Assembly (NCBI GenBank): GCA_013289045.1
Contig: JABDAU010000020.1
Coordinates: forward strand, 1 to 49,720
Reading direction: 5' to 3'
DNA from: Bacteroidota bacterium
GTDB lineage: Bacteria; Bacteroidota; Bacteroidia; Sphingobacteriales; Sphingobacteriaceae
DNA: 49,720 nt
Of this stretch, positions 47,086-49,720 are shown piece by piece. Each line of letters starts with the position of its first letter. Within the stretch, counting starts at the first letter, position 1. A program made the position numbers and the translations under genes. Below the pieces are notes generated by a model, which was not told the origin of the DNA, did no database searches, and was given only the letters and a program-made list of their open reading frames with translations.

Positions 47086-48786
47086 ATGAGTCTTGTTAAA
47101 TACGTCCAAAAGCGGAATTTCACCAAAACCGCCGAACCGAAATCCGGCAAAAGCAAGGATAATGACCACTTAATGTTCGTTGTACAAAAGCATGATGCAT
47201 CGCACCTGCATTATGATTTCAGGCTGGAAATGGATGGCGTATTAAAAAGCTGGGCTGTACCAAAAGGCCCATCGACTGACCCAAAAACCAAACGACTGGC
47301 CATGATGGTGGAAGACCACCCGTTTGATTACCGCAATTTTGAAGGCATCATTCCGGAAGGACAATACGGCGGCGGTACTGTGATCGTTTGGGATGAGGGC
47401 ACTTATGAGCCACTTATAGATATAGAAGGCAAAAAGGCACAGGAAAAAGAATTGTTGAAGGAGCTGAAATCCGGCTCTGTAAAAATACGTATGCATGGTA
47501 AAAAGCTTAAAGGCGAATTTGCCCTGATAAAAACCCATGGCATGGGCGAGAACAGCTGGCTGCTCATCAAACATAACGACGAGTTTGCCGATGCGGGCGA
47601 TATCACTGAAAAAGGTAAATCGGTAAAATCAGGCAAAACCATTGCACAAATGGAAAAATCTGCCGATAAGGTTTGGAATAGCAACCACGAGGAAGCTGCT
47701 GAAAAGCCAAAGCGGGCGAGTAAAAAAAAAGCCCTGGCAGCAGCGCCTGAGGAAATGGTGGATGAACAGTTGGCTGAGGGGCCGGTGGATACGGTTGTAG
47801 ATGTTGAAAAACTGCTTAAATCAGCGCCAAAATCGGCTATGCCCAAAAACGTGCAGCCGATGAAGGCCACGCTGGTGGATGAACCTTTTGATGATCCCGA
47901 CTGGCTGTATGAAGTGAAATGGGACGGTTACCGGGCGATAGCATCTATTAATAAAGGTGAAGTGGATCTTATATCCCGAAATAACAAAACATTCAACGAG
48001 AAATTTTACTCCATCCATAACATCCTCAAAAAATGGAAGATGAATGCCGTGCTTGATGGCGAGATCTTGGTGCTGAACGATAAAGGCATCTCTGATTTCG
48101 GCGCATTACAAAACTGGCGCAGCGATGCCGATGGGCAGCTGATCTACTACATATTCGACATTTTGTGGTACGAAGGCAAAAACCTGATGAACCTCACGCT
48201 CGAACAGCGCCAGGCTATCCTACAAAGTGTACTGCCAACGGATGACGACCATATCCGCCCAAGCAAATCGTTTAAAGCAAATGGCAAGGAGTTTTTCGAA
48301 GCTGCCAAAAAGATCGGTCTGGAAGGCATCATCGCCAAAAAGGCCGACAGTCAATATACACCTGATGCACGCTCGCGCGAATGGTTGAAAATAAAGGTAC
48401 ACCAGCGCCAGGAGATCATTATTACCGGGTTTACTAAAAATGAAGGCACCAGCAAACCGTTCAGCGCGCTTACAATGGGTGTGTATCAAAATGGTAAATT
48501 GCAGTACGTAGGCAAAGTAGGCACCGGGTTTAATGATAAGATGCAAAAAGAAATGATGGAGCAATTCAAGCCGCTCATCATCGATAAAAGTCCGTTTGAT
48601 GTAGAGCCAGATGTCGATAAGCCATCCCGTTTCCGCCCAGTGCGAATGGGAGCGAAGCCTACATGGCTAAAACCCGAATTGGTTGGCGAAGTAGAATATG
48701 CTGAAATAACCAGCGACGGCGTTTTTCGCCAGGCATCGTTCAAAGGCATGCGCATCGATAAAAAAAGCGAAGGACATCGTGCTTGA
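47086..48786 (+). CDS. ligD: LigD: 3'-phosphoesterase and ATP-dependent DNA ligase domains
   Basis: A 566-residue frame. N-terminal 3'-phosphoesterase domain (about 20-165): FVVQKHDASHLHYDFRLE, MVEDHPFDYRNFEG and YGGGTVIVWDEG, with its His and Asp metal ligands. A basic linker follows. The ATP-dependent ligase domain (about 255-555) has EVKWDGYRA with adenylated Lys278, DGEILVL, EGIIAKKADS and the OB-fold tail. LigD with Ku repairs double-strand breaks by end joining. In most relatives a polymerase domain follows in the same chain. Here the frame ends at a TGA after an A7 tract, and the polymerase domain continues in the +1 frame. Ku is not in the window. Confidence 0.92.
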   Translation: MSLVKYVQKRNFTKTAEPKSGKSKDNDHLMFVVQKHDASHLHYDFRLEMDGVLKSWAVPKGPSTDPKTKRLAMMVEDHPFDYRNFEGIIPEGQYGGGTVIVWDEGTYEPLIDIEGKKAQEKELLKELKSGSVKIRMHGKKLKGEFALIKTHGMGENSWLLIKHNDEFADAGDITEKGKSVKSGKTIAQMEKSADKVWNSNHEEAAEKPKRASKKKALAAAPEEMVDEQLAEGPVDTVVDVEKLLKSAPKSAMPKNVQPMKATLVDEPFDDPDWLYEVKWDGYRAIASINKGEVDLISRNNKTFNEKFYSIHNILKKWKMNAVLDGEILVLNDKGISDFGALQNWRSDADGQLIYYIFDILWYEGKNLMNLTLEQRQAILQSVLPTDDDHIRPSKSFKANGKEFFEAAKKIGLEGIIAKKADSQYTPDARSREWLKIKVHQRQEIIITGFTKNEGTSKPFSALTMGVYQNGKLQYVGKVGTGFNDKMQKEMMEQFKPLIIDKSPFDVEPDVDKPSRFRPVRMGAKPTWLKPELVGEVEYAEITSDGVFRQASFKGMRIDKKSEGHRA

Positions 48787-49720
48787 AAGACCTAAAGACG
48801 CAATAGAGACCGTTCATGATGTAGAGACGCAACACATTGCATCTTCAAACGGCAAACCGAATACGTCTCCGGAAACCGATAAACACAAAGACATTATTAT
48901 GCCGCCAAAAGATAAAGACCGCCGCACTTTATTAAATCCTACAGAGGAAACCCAGGTACGCAAAATTTGCGGCCACGAGTTGAAATTCACCCACCTGAGC
49001 AAGGTTTACTGGCCCGAAGACAACGTGACCAAGCGCGATATGTTCAATTACTATTACCAGGTTGCGGATTATATTCTGCCTTATTTGATCGACAGGCCCA
49101 TGTCGCTCAACCGTTTCCCGGATGGCATTCATGGCCCAAGCTTTTACCAGAAGGACATAACAGGCAAAGCGCCGGATTGGATCACCAAAACTTTCCCGTA
49201 TACCACCAGTGATGGCGAGCATAAGGAATATTTAGTAGGTTCCGATGAGTCGTACCTGTTATGGATGGCTTCATTAGGTTGCATCGAAATGAACCCATGG
49301 TTCAGCCGTGTGCAATCGCCGGATAACCCCGATTATTGCGTGATCGACCTTGACCCGGATAAAAATACTTTCGACCAGGTGATTGAAGCCGCGCAGGAAG
49401 TACGCAAAGTGCTGGACGCTATCGGTGTGCCGTCCTATCCAAAAACTTCCGGCTCAACCGGTATGCATATTTACATCCCGCTTAAAGCGAAATATAGCTA
49501 TGACCAATCGCAAATGTTTGCACGGTTGATCGTCAACATCGTGCAAAAACAAATACCCGAGTACACCTCGCTTGAGCGTATGGTAGCCAAACGCAACGGC
49601 AAAATGTATCTCGATTTCCTGCAAAACCGTCCCGGCGCTACTATTGCAGGCCCGTATTCTTTACGGCCAAAGGTTGGCGCTACAGTTTCCATGCCTTTAA
49701 CCTGGGATGAGGTAAAACCA
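48767..49720 (+). CDS. ligD: LigD polymerase domain, frame +1 relative to the ligase part, cut by window edge
   Basis: From just after the A7 tract (48760-48766) this frame is open to the right edge, 318 codons. It reads AKDIVLERPKD, the expected continuation of the ligase tail, then a linker, then a polymerase/primase (AEP) domain beginning about KFTHLSKVYWPED. Conserved parts are DRPMSLNRFPDG, the metal-binding Asp pair in VIDLDPDK, TSGSTGMHIYIP, and YLDFLQNRPGATI. Within the frame the first ATG is at 48899, so a separate polymerase polypeptide is possible. The end lies outside the window. Confidence 0.85.

Overview
The window looks like chromosome from a member of Bacteroidota, family Sphingobacteriaceae (Mucilaginibacter or Pedobacter type). 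This is an inference from gene content: a lipoprotein-type TamA (TamL) with TamB, a K+-dependent membrane pyrophosphatase, a class II cAMP phosphodiesterase, adjacent GH3 and GH28 glycosidases, and a LigD ordered phosphoesterase-ligase-polymerase. TAnnTTTG-like promoter boxes and few strong Shine-Dalgarno sequences fit the same group. The genes are mostly housekeeping, medium-GC and densely packed on both strands. I see no prophage, insertion sequence, CRISPR array, rRNA or tRNA.

Layout. 1-5.3 kb: an AT-rich orphan gene, an S4 RNA-binding protein, a UDP-sugar dehydrogenase, a Skp/OmpH-like lipoprotein and gyrB. 5.4-16 kb (minus strand): a retropepsin-like protease, a PAS sensor protein that has an H-box but no ATPase domain, and the tamB-tamL pair for outer-membrane assembly. 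16.3-19.9 kb: dnaE. 19.9-21.9 kb: a repeat-rich intergenic zone with small membrane proteins, paired hairpin repeats and a possible scrap of a dacB 3' end. 21.9-30.3 kb: dacB, an amino-acid permease, membrane pyrophosphatase, a PKD lipoprotein, thioredoxin, a hybrid histidine kinase and a small zinc-ribbon protein. 30.4-39.6 kb: a PhyH dioxygenase, cAMP phosphodiesterase, an AI-2E-family permease, a small basic DUF6496-like protein, an M48 protease, an aldo/keto reductase, an L,D-transpeptidase lipoprotein and two divergent XRE regulators. 39.6-45.9 kb: an unrecognised 706-residue, probably carbohydrate-active protein divergent from a GH3-GH28 pair. 45.9-49.7 kb: a cluster of small orphan genes and ligD, which runs off the right edge.

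The most unusual observations are near the right end. The ligD reading frame is broken at an A7 tract exactly at the ligase/polymerase linker. A small gene 2 kb away is broken at a (CG)4 tract. A perfect 25-bp palindrome sits just upstream of an orphan gene. Elsewhere, the membrane pyrophosphatase lacks the usual gate glutamate in helix 6 and carries one in helix 5. I did not find a convincing complete new multigene system. The best candidates for undescribed function are the 706-residue protein next to the GH3-GH28 pair and the palindrome-controlled 168-residue protein.
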